From positions 1 to 64,000 of the forward strand of contig NZ_JAFBES010000003.1 of assembly GCF_016908875.1 (NCBI RefSeq): 64,000 nucleotides of DNA, written 5' to 3'. This document shows positions 22,569 to 31,923 of this stretch, one piece after another. The stretch is from Bacillus ectoiniformans (GTDB taxonomy: Bacteria; Bacillota; Bacilli; Bacillales; Domibacillaceae). Position numbers and translations under genes: made by a program. The notes below the pieces were generated by a model. The model saw nothing but the letters and a program-made list of their open reading frames with translations, had not been told where the DNA came from and made no database searches. Within the stretch, counting starts at the first letter, position 1. Every line of letters starts with the position of its first letter.

Positions 22569-23480
22569 TTGACAACGTATCAACGAATGTTAGAAAAACT
22601 TTGGGATAGATTTACAGACGAAGAACTTTGGATCGCGTTTGGAGAAGGAACGCTTAAAATTGTTTTCATCCTGATTCTTGCCGGACTGGTTATTAAAATA
22701 GGAAAAGCAGGCATTCGAAATTTCTTTCACTTACGCTCTAAAACACCATTGGGCTTTTCTGAAAGAAGAGAAAATACATTACTTAAGCTGTTAGAAAACG
22801 TGATCTCTTACGTCATTTACTTTATTGCTCTTATTAATATATTGGCCGTATTGACGTTTGATATTAAAGGGCTTATAGCCGGGGCCGGGGTCGTTGGTCT
22901 TGCCATTGGTTTCGGTGCACAAAACTTAGTGCGCGACGTCATTACCGGTTTCTTTATTATCTTTGAAGATCAGTTTTCTGTCGGAGATTTCGTTCGGATT
23001 GGTCAATTTGAAGGGACGGTAGAAGAGATCGGCTTACGAACAACGAAGATCAAGAATTGGACGGGTGAACTTCATATTTTACCTAACGGAAGCATTGTAG
23101 AAGTAACGAACTTCTCCGTTCATAACAGCATGGCAGTGGTTGATGTCAGCATTGCTTATGAAGAAAATATTAGCGAAGCTGAAAAAGTAATTAATGATTT
23201 ACTAGAAACACTTCCTGAGAAATACAGCGAAATTGTGGTGACACCCCAGCTTTTAGGCATTCAAAACTTAGCTGCCTCTGATGTGGTTATGAGAATTGTC
23301 GCTGAAACGACTCCAATGAATCATTGGTATATTGCCCGGATGATTCGTAAAGATATTAAAGAGTGTTTAGATGAGCATGGGATTGAAATTCCGTTTCCAC
23401 GGCTTGTTATGTATTCCCGCAGCGAGCAGGAAGAAGCTGTAGAAGGAAAGAAACGAGAGCGGGAGAATGGGGGAGCATAA
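22569..23480 (+). CDS. Small-conductance mechanosensitive channel (MscS family)
   Basis: About 303 residues. Hydrophobic helices lie near 25-45 and 75-95. The glycine- and alanine-rich pore helix TM3 is in GLIAGAGVVGLAIGFGAQN, and the beta domain is in FSVGDFVRIGQFEGTVEEIG. It releases solutes on hypo-osmotic shock. I prefer the TTG at 22569, nine bases after GGAGGA; the ATG at 22560 abuts that site. Its stop overlaps the start of yyzM (TAATG). Confidence 0.93.
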   Translation: MTTYQRMLEKLWDRFTDEELWIAFGEGTLKIVFILILAGLVIKIGKAGIRNFFHLRSKTPLGFSERRENTLLKLLENVISYVIYFIALINILAVLTFDIKGLIAGAGVVGLAIGFGAQNLVRDVITGFFIIFEDQFSVGDFVRIGQFEGTVEEIGLRTTKIKNWTGELHILPNGSIVEVTNFSVHNSMAVVDVSIAYEENISEAEKVINDLLETLPEKYSEIVVTPQLLGIQNLAASDVVMRIVAETTPMNHWYIARMIRKDIKECLDEHGIEIPFPRLVMYSRSEQEEAVEGKKRERENGGA

Positions 23481-23686
23481 TGGAGCAAAAGACATTTGAA
23501 TTAAATGATATTGTAGAAATGAAAAAGGCTCATCCATGCGGAACCAACCGCTGGAAAGTCATTCGGTTAGGAATGGATATCCGCATTAAGTGTGAAGGGT
23601 GCGGACATAGCGTGATCTTGCCCAGGAAAGAATTTACGAAAAAAATAAAAAAAGTGTTGGGTTCTGAAGCAAAAGACAGCGAGTAA
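23480..23686 (+). CDS. yyzM: DUF951 protein YyzM
   Basis: 68 residues with MKKAHPCGTNRWKVIRLG and IKCEGCGH, the typical DUF951 pattern with three cysteines that could hold a metal. Function unknown. It overlaps the mscS stop by one base, so it is translated by coupling, and its 3' end lies inside a terminator. Confidence 0.9.
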   Translation: MEQKTFELNDIVEMKKAHPCGTNRWKVIRLGMDIRIKCEGCGHSVILPRKEFTKKIKKVLGSEAKDSE

Positions 23687-23702
23687 TCCTCGCTGTTTTT
23701 TC
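23676..23702 (+). terminator. Terminator after yyzM
   Basis: ACAGCGAG (23676-23683) pairs with CTCGCTGT (23689-23696) and is followed by TTTTTT. It overlaps the yyzM stop. Confidence 0.88.
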
Positions 23703-23812
23703 GTATGAAATTGCAGCTAGTAGAGATTGCCTTTTTCTAAGACTATCTCTATAATTGTGAAAGGTTTATATTCGTAAAAAAATCATATGATTGAAATAGA
23801 GGAGTGACCAGA

Positions 23813-24913
23813 ATGGCTTTAACAGCTGGGATTGTCGGGTTGCCAAACGTAGGTAAATCCACATTATTTAATGCAATAACGAAAGCAGGCGCCGAATCGG
23901 CCAACTATCCATTTTGTACAATCGATCCGAACGTAGGGATTGTTGAAGTTCCCGATCATCGTTTAAATAAGTTAACAGAAATGGTAGAACCGAAGAAAAC
24001 GATTCCGACTGCGTTTGAATTTACAGATATCGCAGGAATTGTAAAAGGAGCCAGTAAAGGAGAAGGATTAGGAAATAAATTCCTTTCTCACATTCGTGAA
24101 GTAGATGCGATCTGCCAAGTAGTACGTTGTTTTGCGGATGACAACATTACGCACGTTTCTGGAAAAGTAGATCCAATTGATGATATCGAAGTCATCAATT
24201 TGGAATTGATTTTAGCTGATTTAGAAAGCGTCGATAAGCGTTTAGCACGTGTAGCTAAACTGGCGAAGCAAAAAGATAAAGATGCGGTATTTGAGAGTGA
24301 TATTTTAGTAAAATTAAAAGAAGCGCTTGAAGATGACCGTGCAGCACGTACAGTTGAGTTCACGGAAGAACAAGCTAAGTTCGTGAAGCAAATGCATTTG
24401 TTAACGAGTAAGCCAATGCTATATGTGGCCAACGTAAGCGAAGATGACATCGCAGACCCTTCAGACAATGAATATGTACAAAAAGTTCGTGAATTCGCTG
24501 ATAAAGATTCAGCTGAAGTCATCGTCGTTTGTGCGAAAATTGAAGAGGAAATTGCTGAACTAGACGAAGACGAAAAAATGATGTTCCTTCAAGAGTTGGG
24601 TATCGAAGAATCTGGTTTAGATCAATTAATCCGTGCTGCTTATTCATTATTAGGCTTAGCGACTTACTTCACAGCGGGCGTACAAGAAGTAAGAGCATGG
24701 ACATTCCGCCATGGCATGAAAGCTCCGCAATGTGCCGGCATCATTCATACGGACTTCGAAAAAGGATTCATCCGTGCCGAAACCGTTTCTTACGACGACC
24801 TAGTGGCAACTGGCTCCATGACGGCAGCCAAAGAAGCCGGAAAAGTCCGCCTAGAAGGCAAAGAATATATCGTAAAAGACGGAGATATTATTCACTTTAG
24901 ATTTAACGTTTAA
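23813..24913 (+). CDS. ychF: Redox-regulated ATPase YchF
   Basis: An Obg-family P-loop protein of 366 residues. G1 is GLPNVGKS (9-16), DIAGIVKGASKGEGLGN is the switch region, and a TGS-like domain lies at the C-terminus. Family members prefer ATP over GTP and bind ribosomes. I chose the ATG at 23813, eight bases after GAGGAG, rather than the GTG at 23804. Confidence 0.97.
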   Translation: MALTAGIVGLPNVGKSTLFNAITKAGAESANYPFCTIDPNVGIVEVPDHRLNKLTEMVEPKKTIPTAFEFTDIAGIVKGASKGEGLGNKFLSHIREVDAICQVVRCFADDNITHVSGKVDPIDDIEVINLELILADLESVDKRLARVAKLAKQKDKDAVFESDILVKLKEALEDDRAARTVEFTEEQAKFVKQMHLLTSKPMLYVANVSEDDIADPSDNEYVQKVREFADKDSAEVIVVCAKIEEEIAELDEDEKMMFLQELGIEESGLDQLIRAAYSLLGLATYFTAGVQEVRAWTFRHGMKAPQCAGIIHTDFEKGFIRAETVSYDDLVATGSMTAAKEAGKVRLEGKEYIVKDGDIIHFRFNV

Positions 24914-24970
24914 AAGCAAAAGCCGTTTGTTCAGGTGTCTAATCTTTTACCCCAAAGCACAATAGATCCT

Positions 24971-25000
24971 AAAAACCCTCACTTCACCGTGAGGGTTTTT
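24971..25000. terminator. Terminator after ychF
   Basis: AAAAACCCTCAC (24971-24982) pairs perfectly with GTGAGGGTTTTT (24989-25000). The A and T ends make it usable on both strands. Confidence 0.9.
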
Positions 25001-25050
25001 AGCTATTGCAGCAAGTAAAACGCTATAAGGAAATCTCTTCTCTATATAGC

Positions 25051-25079
25051 TTGCCTTCACAATCAAATTGTAGTATAAT
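25051..25079 (+). promoter_or_regulatory. rpsF operon promoter
   Basis: TTGCCT (25051-25056), 17-base spacer, TATAAT (25074-25079). Confidence 0.8.
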
Positions 25080-25105
25080 TCTTACTTGTGAGTAATGAAA
25101 TACTT

Positions 25106-25153
25106 ACTCCTTGCTCTTTTTAAGTGAAAAGAGCCGCATAGTCCATGAGGAGG
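25106..25153 (+). promoter_or_regulatory. Candidate S6:S18 mRNA leader (autoregulation)
   Basis: The rpsF leader folds as a perfect hairpin, GCTCTTTT (25113-25120) with AAAAGAGC (25127-25134). An outer helix pairs CTCCT (25107-25111) with the ribosome binding site AGGAG (25148-25152). A CCG directly follows the inner stem (25134-25136), as in the published S6:S18-binding leader, which has a conserved CCG bulge. The model is that excess S6:S18 complex stabilises the fold and hides the ribosome binding site. Confidence 0.5.
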
Positions 25154-25163
25154 TGAAAGAAAG

Positions 25164-25454
25164 ATGAAAAAGTACGAATTCATGTACATTATCCGTCCTA
25201 CACTAGATGAGGATGCTAAAAAAGCAGTTGTTGAGCGTTTTGACAACATCCTAACATCAAGCGGTGCGGAGATCATCGATTCTAAAGACTGGGGTAAACG
25301 TCGTTTAGCGTATGAAATCAACGATTTCCGTGAAGGTTTCTACCAATTGGTACACGCTAACGCTGAATCTGCAGCGGTTAATGAATTTGACCGTTTAGCA
25401 AAAATCAGTGATGACATTATCCGTCACATCGTTGTTAAAGAAGAAGAAAAATAA
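25164..25454 (+). CDS. rpsF: 30S ribosomal protein S6
   Basis: 96 residues starting [17 protein letters not shown] and containing [12 protein letters not shown], characteristic of bacterial S6. GAGGAGGTG precedes the ATG. It is the first gene of the rpsF-ssb-rpsR operon. Confidence 0.99.
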   Translation: MKKYEFMYIIRPTLDEDAKKAVVERFDNILTSSGAEIIDSKDWGKRRLAYEINDFREGFYQLVHANAESAAVNEFDRLAKISDDIIRHIVVKEEEK

Positions 25455-25483
25455 TTCGTTATAAATAAACAAACGTCTGAAAA

Positions 25484-25499
25484 TGTTTCACGTGGAACA
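25484..25499. other. parS site between rpsF and ssb
   Basis: TGTTTCACGTGGAACA, one base from the parS consensus. It is the second of three in the window. Confidence 0.92.
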
Positions 25500-25524
25500 T
25501 TTTTAGGAAAAGGGGTTGATTCTG

Positions 25525-26055
25525 ATGATGAACCGAGTGATTCTAGTCGGTCGTTTAACAAAGGACCCTGAACTTCGTTATACACCAAACGGAGTTGCAG
25601 TTGCCACCTTTACCCTGGCTGTGAACCGTTCGTTTACCAATCAGCAAGGAGAGCGAGAAGCAGACTTCATTAATTGTGTCGTCTGGCGCCGTCCCGCTGA
25701 GAATGTAGCGAATTTCTTGAAAAAGGGCAGTCTGGCTGGAGTAGATGGACGTGTGCAAACACGTAACTACGAAGGACAAGATGGCAAACGCGTATATGTG
25801 ACTGAAATTATGGCAGAAAGCGTTCAGTTTTTAGAGCCACGCAATAGCGGCGGCCCATCAAACGAACGTGGCGGCGATAATAACATGTACGGCGGAGGGC
25901 AAAAAAGTCAAGATTTTCCGTTTGGACAGCAGAATCAACAACGAAGCAACAACAACAATAATAACAACAACTCAGGTTATACAAGAATAGATGAAGATCC
26001 ATTTGCTAGCGACGGCAAGCCGATCGATATTTCAGATGACGATCTTCCATTCTAA
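25525..26055 (+). CDS. ssb: Single-stranded DNA-binding protein SSB
   Basis: The OB-fold domain occupies about residues 1-105, starting [20 protein letters not shown] low-complexity Gly/Asn/Gln linker follows, including a run of asparagines. The conserved acidic tip is DDDLPF, which binds DnaE, RecQ, PriA and others. The ATG at 25525, nine bases after AAAAGGGG, matches the family N-terminus. It lies between the S6 and S18 genes, as in other Firmicutes. Confidence 0.97.
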   Translation: MMNRVILVGRLTKDPELRYTPNGVAVATFTLAVNRSFTNQQGEREADFINCVVWRRPAENVANFLKKGSLAGVDGRVQTRNYEGQDGKRVYVTEIMAESVQFLEPRNSGGPSNERGGDNNMYGGGQKSQDFPFGQQNQQRSNNNNNNNNSGYTRIDEDPFASDGKPIDISDDDLPF

Positions 26056-26117
26056 TTCCTATTGAAAAGCGATGCCTATTAGGCTGAGCTAAACAATTAC
26101 AAAGGAGGGAAATGATC

Positions 26118-26351
26118 ATGGCAGGACGCAGAGGCGGACGTAAGCGCCGGAAAGTTTGTTACTTCACAGCTAACGGCATTACGCACATCGATTATAAAGA
26201 TGTGGATTTATTGAAAAAATTTATCTCTGAGCGTGGAAAAATTCTTCCACGTCGTGTAACTGGAACAAATGCTAAATACCAACGTCGTTTAACTATCGCA
26301 ATTAAACGCGCGCGTACAATGGCACTTCTTCCGTACGTTACTGGAGAATAA
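26118..26351 (+). CDS. rpsR: 30S ribosomal protein S18
   Basis: 77 residues, [20 protein letters not shown] at the start and [12 protein letters not shown] at the end. I chose the ATG at 26118, nine bases after AAAGGAGG, over the ATG at 26112. It is the last gene of the operon and is followed by a strong terminator. Confidence 0.98.
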   Translation: MAGRRGGRKRRKVCYFTANGITHIDYKDVDLLKKFISERGKILPRRVTGTNAKYQRRLTIAIKRARTMALLPYVTGE

Positions 26352-26360
26352 TACGTTTTA

Positions 26361-26391
26361 AAAGCCTGCTCTTTGTTGAGCAGGCTTTTTT
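26361..26391 (+). terminator. Terminator of the rpsF-ssb-rpsR operon
   Basis: AAAGCCTGCTC (26361-26371) pairs with GAGCAGGCTTT (26378-26388) and the T run continues. Confidence 0.92.
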
Positions 26392-26516
26392 GTATGCATT
26401 TTTAATGGGAAATATGAGTATTTTTTAAAAATTTTTCTAAAAAATTTCTACGAAATATATTGAAAAAAGATATAATAAAAAATAGTATTACTATTTACAG
26501 CCAGGCGGTGAACTTC

Positions 26517-28517
26517 TTGCACTCAATTAAAGTAAAATTAATGATTCCTATTGTTGTTCTGCTCCTTTTGTCCTTTAGTTTTATTATTATGTATACAAGT
26601 TATAAAGCGGAGAAGGAAACAGAAGAGAATGTCGTTTCGCAAACTCAGGGTATGGTTAAAGAAATGAATCATTCGATTCGCTTATTTTTAGACCAGCATG
26701 AAAAAAGTGTAGATCTATTATCCAAAGCTCCTATTCTTGCTTCGTATGGACAAGCGTTAATGCAATCTCCTGAAACGCCTGTAAACAATGAAGCGATAGT
26801 GGCTAATTTAGAACAGTATCTAGAGAGCTATCAAGATGTTACAAGCATCTATTTCGCATCTGTCACTAAGCATCTTGAAATAGTACCTTATGCGGATATT
26901 CCAGACGATTTCGATCACACGGACAGAGACTGGTATAAACAGGCTATTAACTTAAAAGGAGAAGTTGTTTGGAGTGAGCCTTACGTAGATGCAGCCACAG
27001 GAGCAAATGTCGTCACACTGTCTAAAGCGATATATAATGGCAGCCAATTACTAGGCGTGATTGGGGCAGACATTGACCTGAGCACATTAACGAATGCAAT
27101 GAAAGATATGAATATCGGCTATAACGGCTATTCTGTCGTTATGTCTCAGCAAGGAATGGCGATTGTTCATCCTAAAGAAGCCGGCAAGGATGTATCGAAC
27201 ATGGCGTTTGCTAAAGGTTCATTAGCTGGTAAATCAGATCAAGGGGTTAGCACGTATAAAGAAAAAGGCAAAGATCAGCTATTTGTCTACGATACGGTTC
27301 AAGGACCTGAATGGAAAATAGGAGCGATTTACAACCGTGATCAGTTAATCGAACTTGCCCGCTCGATTCAGCAGTCTTTGCTAATAACGGGAGTTCTAGT
27401 TCTTGTATTAATTATTGCGGCGGTTCTTTTCGTCTTAAACAAAATTGTGCAGCCGCTTCATGCCTTGCGTAATTCCGCTAGAAAGGTAGCAGAAGGCGAT
27501 TTAAGTGTCCAAGTATCGGTTCAGTCGAAAGACGAAGTAGGGCAGCTTGCCGCTGATTTTAATACAATGGTCATCAGTATGAAAGAAATCATATCTGTCG
27601 TTAACCATTCGGTTCAGGATGTAAAGCATTCCGCGGAGAATTTAAGCGCGATCTCTGAGGAGACGAACGCATCTAGTGAGCAAATGGGCTTAGCGATCAC
27701 CCAAATTGCTAAGGGTGCAACAAAATCAGCAGAAGAATCCAGTGAAGCCACTCATCGTTCGAATAGCTTAGGGGAACAGATCAATATTATTACAAACCAG
27801 GCATCTGACATGAAGGCAGCAGCTGGACAAGCTGAACAAGCGAATCAAGCAGGTCTGAAACAAATTCAAGAACTTGGCGAGTCCAACCAGGATTCCAAAA
27901 ACTACTTAAATGGAATGGAAAAAGTGATTTTAGAACTTGAATCTAAAATCACCTCCATAGGAGTAGTCATGGAGACTATTACACAAATCTCTTCTCAAAC
28001 CAATCTATTAGCTTTAAACGCTTCGATTGAAGCTGCCAGAGCAGGGGAACATGGAAAAGGCTTTGCTGTAGTAGCAGAAGAAGTGCGGAAGCTTGCTGAA
28101 CAATCGGTGAAAGCTACCGACCAAGTAAAGTCTACGATAATGGATATTCAAAACGGCTCGCAGCAAGCAGTTGATCAAATGGTCAAAACAAAAGAAAATT
28201 TCGACTCACAAACTTCTGTAGTGGAACAAACCAGCGAGATTTTCGTTCAAATTTCTTCGTTTGTCGAAAAAATGGAAGCATCCATTTCAGCCATAAATGA
28301 TGAAATTCAGGAAGTAGCGGTGACAAAGAATGAGGTCCTTGAAGTGATGGAAGGCATTGCCGCAGCAAGCCAAGAATCAGCCGCAGCAAGCCAAGAAGTA
28401 AGTGCTTCCGCTGATGAACAGCATCATGCGATTCAAGCCGTAACTGAAGCATCTGAACATTTAATGGAGCTGAGTGGGGAACTAAAACACGCTGTGGAGC
28501 GATTTAAATTAAATTAA
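26517..28517 (+). CDS. Methyl-accepting chemotaxis protein (dCache sensor), copy 1
   Basis: A chemoreceptor of about 666 residues. An N-terminal membrane helix (about 7-25) is followed by an extracellular dCache-type sensor (about 40-275), a second membrane helix (about 285-308), HAMP and a long signalling coiled coil. The kinase-contact tip is [20 protein letters not shown]. It would sense an unknown small molecule and control CheA. I chose the TTG at 26517, about six bases after AGGCGGTGA. It stands between rpsR and yybS, with a closely similar receptor directly downstream. No flagellar sigma-D promoter is evident. Confidence 0.92.
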   Translation: MHSIKVKLMIPIVVLLLLSFSFIIMYTSYKAEKETEENVVSQTQGMVKEMNHSIRLFLDQHEKSVDLLSKAPILASYGQALMQSPETPVNNEAIVANLEQYLESYQDVTSIYFASVTKHLEIVPYADIPDDFDHTDRDWYKQAINLKGEVVWSEPYVDAATGANVVTLSKAIYNGSQLLGVIGADIDLSTLTNAMKDMNIGYNGYSVVMSQQGMAIVHPKEAGKDVSNMAFAKGSLAGKSDQGVSTYKEKGKDQLFVYDTVQGPEWKIGAIYNRDQLIELARSIQQSLLITGVLVLVLIIAAVLFVLNKIVQPLHALRNSARKVAEGDLSVQVSVQSKDEVGQLAADFNTMVISMKEIISVVNHSVQDVKHSAENLSAISEETNASSEQMGLAITQIAKGATKSAEESSEATHRSNSLGEQINIITNQASDMKAAAGQAEQANQAGLKQIQELGESNQDSKNYLNGMEKVILELESKITSIGVVMETITQISSQTNLLALNASIEAARAGEHGKGFAVVAEEVRKLAEQSVKATDQVKSTIMDIQNGSQQAVDQMVKTKENFDSQTSVVEQTSEIFVQISSFVEKMEASISAINDEIQEVAVTKNEVLEVMEGIAAASQESAAASQEVSASADEQHHAIQAVTEASEHLMELSGELKHAVERFKLN

Positions 28518-28535
28518 TAAATACAAATCTAAGGG

Positions 28536-28562
28536 CTGACGCAATTTGTCAGTCTTTTTTTT
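28536..28562 (+). terminator. Terminator between the two chemoreceptor genes
   Basis: CTGAC (28536-28540) pairs with GTCAG (28548-28552), followed by CTTTTTTTT. Confidence 0.6.
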
Positions 28563-28668
28563 TCATTTATTTATAAAAATATATCAAAAATTTACATTTC
28601 CTTAATAAGCCCAATAGGTATTTAAAACTATAATGAGGAGGGTATAAAGTAGGGAAGGCGGGACATGC

Positions 28669-30663
28669 GTGAAATCAATTCGAAAAAAACTAATTATTCC
28701 ATTGTTTTCATTATTATTGGCCTCATTTACATTTATTATTTTTTTCACTGGAGAACAAGCAGAAATTATTACGAAAGATAATGTGACCGAGCAAACGAAA
28801 GGAATTGTAAAGGAACTAGAGAATTCAACCAACCTTTTTTTAGACAAGTATGAGGACAGCATCGACTTATTAGCAGAAAGTCAGCAAGCTATTCGGTATG
28901 GACAGCTAGTAAACGAAAGTGGATCTATAGAAGAACGATCTATAGCCGATAGAGAATTGCAGATTATCTTTAATCGGTACACCGATATCTATAAAGATGC
29001 CGTGAGTGTCTATTATGTTTCTCCGTCGAATCAGATGAAAATGGTGCCAGCGATTCAACTGCCCAGCAACTATCAGCCTGTTAACGAATCTTGGTATCAA
29101 TCAGCGGTTAACAGTAAAACAGCCATCTGGAGCTTGCCTTACAAGAACAGCGCAGGTGCGTATGTAGTCACTATTTCTAAAGCATTATATAGCGGCAAAG
29201 AGCTGATTGGCGTCGTTGGAGCAGATATTCATCTAACTAGCCTGACTAATCGAATGAACGATTTAAATATCGGGTATAACGGGTATCCAATCATCTTAGC
29301 AGAAAATGGGGATGCGATGGTGCATCCGAAATTGAAAGGGAAGAATTTGAAGAAGGATGCTCTATTTAAAGAAGTGCTTGAAGGCAAAAGTGAAAGCGGA
29401 ATTGTCGAAGACCCATCCAATAAACAGTTGTTTGTCTACAATACCGTTACTCGTACGAATTGGATCATCGGCGCCATGTACAAGGAATCTGAATTAATCA
29501 GCTTATCTAATTCAATTAAAAAGATTCTGCTGGTGACGGCAATTGCTGTTCTGTTTTTAGTCATGATTGCCATCATCATTCTTTCTTCTAAAATAACCCG
29601 ACCTTTAGAAAAATTAAACCAATCGGTAAGTGAAGTGGCGAAAGGAAATTTACATACAAAGGTTGAAGTGAAAGGAAAAGATGAAGTGGCTCAGTTAGGA
29701 AGTAATTTAAACTTCATGATTGATAATATGAGAAACATTATTCTGGTGGTTGCGGATTCTGCTCATAACGTCAAAGAATCGGTTGATCAGCTGAAATTAA
29801 GCGCTTTAGAGTCGGCGGCATCGAGTCAGGAAACATTTTCAGCAATGAATGAAATTGCTCTAGGTGCAGAACGTTCAGCGAAAGAGGCTGATTCCGCGGA
29901 CAAGCAGTCGATTCAACTAGGACAGGTGATTAATGAGATCACTGACAAAGCCGAGACGATGTCTTCTCTAGCAGAAGAAGCTAGCTTAGCCAATCAGGCA
30001 GGGGCTTCACAGATTAAATCCCTTTATCAATCAAATGAAACCTCTCAAGCATTTATTGACGCCACACAGGATGTCATTGCTGATTTAGCAGGCAAGCTTC
30101 AGCACATGGAGCAAGTCGTTCAGACAATTACCGACCTTTCTTCTCAAACGAACTTATTGGCGTTAAATGCAAGCATTGAAGCGGCTAGAGCAGGGGAGCA
30201 TGGGAAGGGCTTTTCAGTTGTCGCCCAGGAAGTCAGAAAACTAGCAGAGCAGTCGAAACAATCTGCTTTAGGCATACAAGAAATGATAGAGGATATTCAA
30301 TTAGGATCGAACCGGGCAATCGAGCAAATGAGTCAAACCAAATACAATTTTTCCAGACAAACCGAGGTGGTTCAGCATACGCGAGAGATCTTTAAGCAAA
30401 ACTATTCTTTAATGAATCAAATCAAGCAGGCGGTTTCTTCAGTGACAGCGGATATTCAGCATATGGCTGACACAAAGGAAGATGTGCTCATGATGATTAG
30501 TGAAATGGCCGAAGTATCCCGTCAGGCGGCAGCGGTCAGCACAGAAGTCCGAAATCACACCGATGAGCAAGTGAAAAGAGTAGAATCTGTTACAGAAAGT
30601 GCCGATCAGTTAACGAACCTGAATGATGAACTCCTTCAATCGATCAGAAGGTTTAAAGTATAA
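28669..30663 (+). CDS. Methyl-accepting chemotaxis protein (dCache sensor), copy 2
   Basis: 664 residues with the same layout as its upstream neighbour: membrane helix, dCache sensor (about 35-270), membrane helix (about 282-305), HAMP, and a signalling domain with [20 protein letters not shown]. The two are tandem paralogues; the sensor halves have diverged more than the signalling tips, which suggests different ligands. Start is the GTG at 28669 after GGCGGG. A separate transcript is likely because a terminator lies between the copies. Confidence 0.92.
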   Translation: MKSIRKKLIIPLFSLLLASFTFIIFFTGEQAEIITKDNVTEQTKGIVKELENSTNLFLDKYEDSIDLLAESQQAIRYGQLVNESGSIEERSIADRELQIIFNRYTDIYKDAVSVYYVSPSNQMKMVPAIQLPSNYQPVNESWYQSAVNSKTAIWSLPYKNSAGAYVVTISKALYSGKELIGVVGADIHLTSLTNRMNDLNIGYNGYPIILAENGDAMVHPKLKGKNLKKDALFKEVLEGKSESGIVEDPSNKQLFVYNTVTRTNWIIGAMYKESELISLSNSIKKILLVTAIAVLFLVMIAIIILSSKITRPLEKLNQSVSEVAKGNLHTKVEVKGKDEVAQLGSNLNFMIDNMRNIILVVADSAHNVKESVDQLKLSALESAASSQETFSAMNEIALGAERSAKEADSADKQSIQLGQVINEITDKAETMSSLAEEASLANQAGASQIKSLYQSNETSQAFIDATQDVIADLAGKLQHMEQVVQTITDLSSQTNLLALNASIEAARAGEHGKGFSVVAQEVRKLAEQSKQSALGIQEMIEDIQLGSNRAIEQMSQTKYNFSRQTEVVQHTREIFKQNYSLMNQIKQAVSSVTADIQHMADTKEDVLMMISEMAEVSRQAAAVSTEVRNHTDEQVKRVESVTESADQLTNLNDELLQSIRRFKV

Positions 30664-30680
30664 ATAAAAGATCAGATAAC

Positions 30681-30712
30681 AACCACTTGAATGGGTCATT
30701 TCAAGTGGTTTT
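30681..30712 (+). terminator. Terminator-like hairpin after chemoreceptor 2
   Basis: AACCACTTGA (30681-30690) pairs with TCAAGTGGTT (30701-30710), followed by TT. The following 230 bases up to yybS hold no gene or element that I recognise. Confidence 0.6.
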
Positions 30713-30945
30713 AACGTTGGCCTGCGCTAGGATACATCCGTTATTTGACGGGTTTTCGCTGCTGTTTAACTTTCTGAAATTCCTCAAGGTTGAATGACAT
30801 TCAAAAGGAAGCTAAAATAATAGAAGCAGGTTTTCTGCGCAACGCACAAAACTCGTTGACAAAAAGGCTGATTTCTCCGCCAAGCAGCAGGGCCGGCAGA
30901 GTCTTTTACATAAATGAAACAGTAATAATTTAATGAGGTGTTCGA

Positions 30946-31887
30946 GTGAGAAGTACTAGAATGATCACTGAAGGGGCATTAATGTTAGCTATATTTACAA
31001 TTTTATTGCTGATCTCATTGTATGTCCCTTTATTATGGGCGATTTCAAGCCTGTTCTTAATTTTGCCTTTCCTCATTTACAGTGCGAAATATCCGGTTAA
31101 TTACTCTGTGCTGCTCATTGTAATCAGCACGGCTCTTTCGGGACTGGTCGGGGGAATTCTGACTATACCATTAGCCTTATCCAACAGTACTACAGGTGTA
31201 GTGATGGGCAGTCTTATAAAGAAACGCAAGGAAAAGTTTGTTATATACGTAGCGGGCAGTTTTACTTTTTTACTTAACGTTCTTCTTCAGTATGTAGCGG
31301 CTATCATGTTATTTGATTTTAATTTCATGTCGGAATTGAATCGGACATTGAAAAGCTCCTTTAAGGAATCAACTGCGCTGATGGAGAAGCTGGGGCAGAC
31401 CATCCCTGAAAACACAGAGGAACAGCTTATGGCTAGTGTAGATATGTTTCAAACACTCATGCCAAGCTTGATCGTGCTGTTTTCCTTTCTCTCTGTGCTG
31501 ATCTTAATTCTCGTCAATTTTCCTATTTTAAAAAGGCTTGGAATGGATGTACCTGTTTTTGAGCCATTTAGAAATTGGCAGCTGCCAAAAAGTATCCTGT
31601 GGTATTACCTGTTTTTACTGCTTGGTGCTTTTATCGCATTTCCGGAAAAGGGAACGATGTGGTATTCAGCTTATACTAACTTGATGTTTATGCTGCAGCT
31701 ATGTCTGCTGATTCAAGGACTTTCTTTCATCTTTTTCTATGCTTATCTAAAGAAATGGACAAAAGCAATCCCAATATTTATTGCTGTTTTTTCAATTCTC
31801 ATGCTTCCACTTCTTTATCTTGTGAGATTATTAGGTATAATTGACTTAGGATTTGATTTGCGGCAGCGCCTTCAATCAAAAAAATAG
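30946..31887 (+). CDS. yybS: YybS family membrane protein (DUF2232)
   Basis: 313 residues with about eight hydrophobic segments. It begins MRSTRMITEGALMLAIFTIL, the hallmark start of the YybS/DUF2232 family. Function unknown; a transporter-like role is possible. Start is a GTG after GAGGTG. The yybS-gdpP-rplI-dnaB order is conserved in Bacillus. Confidence 0.93.
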   Translation: MRSTRMITEGALMLAIFTILLLISLYVPLLWAISSLFLILPFLIYSAKYPVNYSVLLIVISTALSGLVGGILTIPLALSNSTTGVVMGSLIKKRKEKFVIYVAGSFTFLLNVLLQYVAAIMLFDFNFMSELNRTLKSSFKESTALMEKLGQTIPENTEEQLMASVDMFQTLMPSLIVLFSFLSVLILILVNFPILKRLGMDVPVFEPFRNWQLPKSILWYYLFLLLGAFIAFPEKGTMWYSAYTNLMFMLQLCLLIQGLSFIFFYAYLKKWTKAIPIFIAVFSILMLPLLYLVRLLGIIDLGFDLRQRLQSKK

Positions 31888-31923
31888 TTACTGTAGCGAT
31901 TTTTATTTCTAGGAGCTGAAACC

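Noticed and set aside
30713-30945. Possible riboswitch before yybS
   Set aside because: The stretch has some GC-rich blocks and a TTGACA at 30853, but I could not match any known riboswitch core or a -10 partner.
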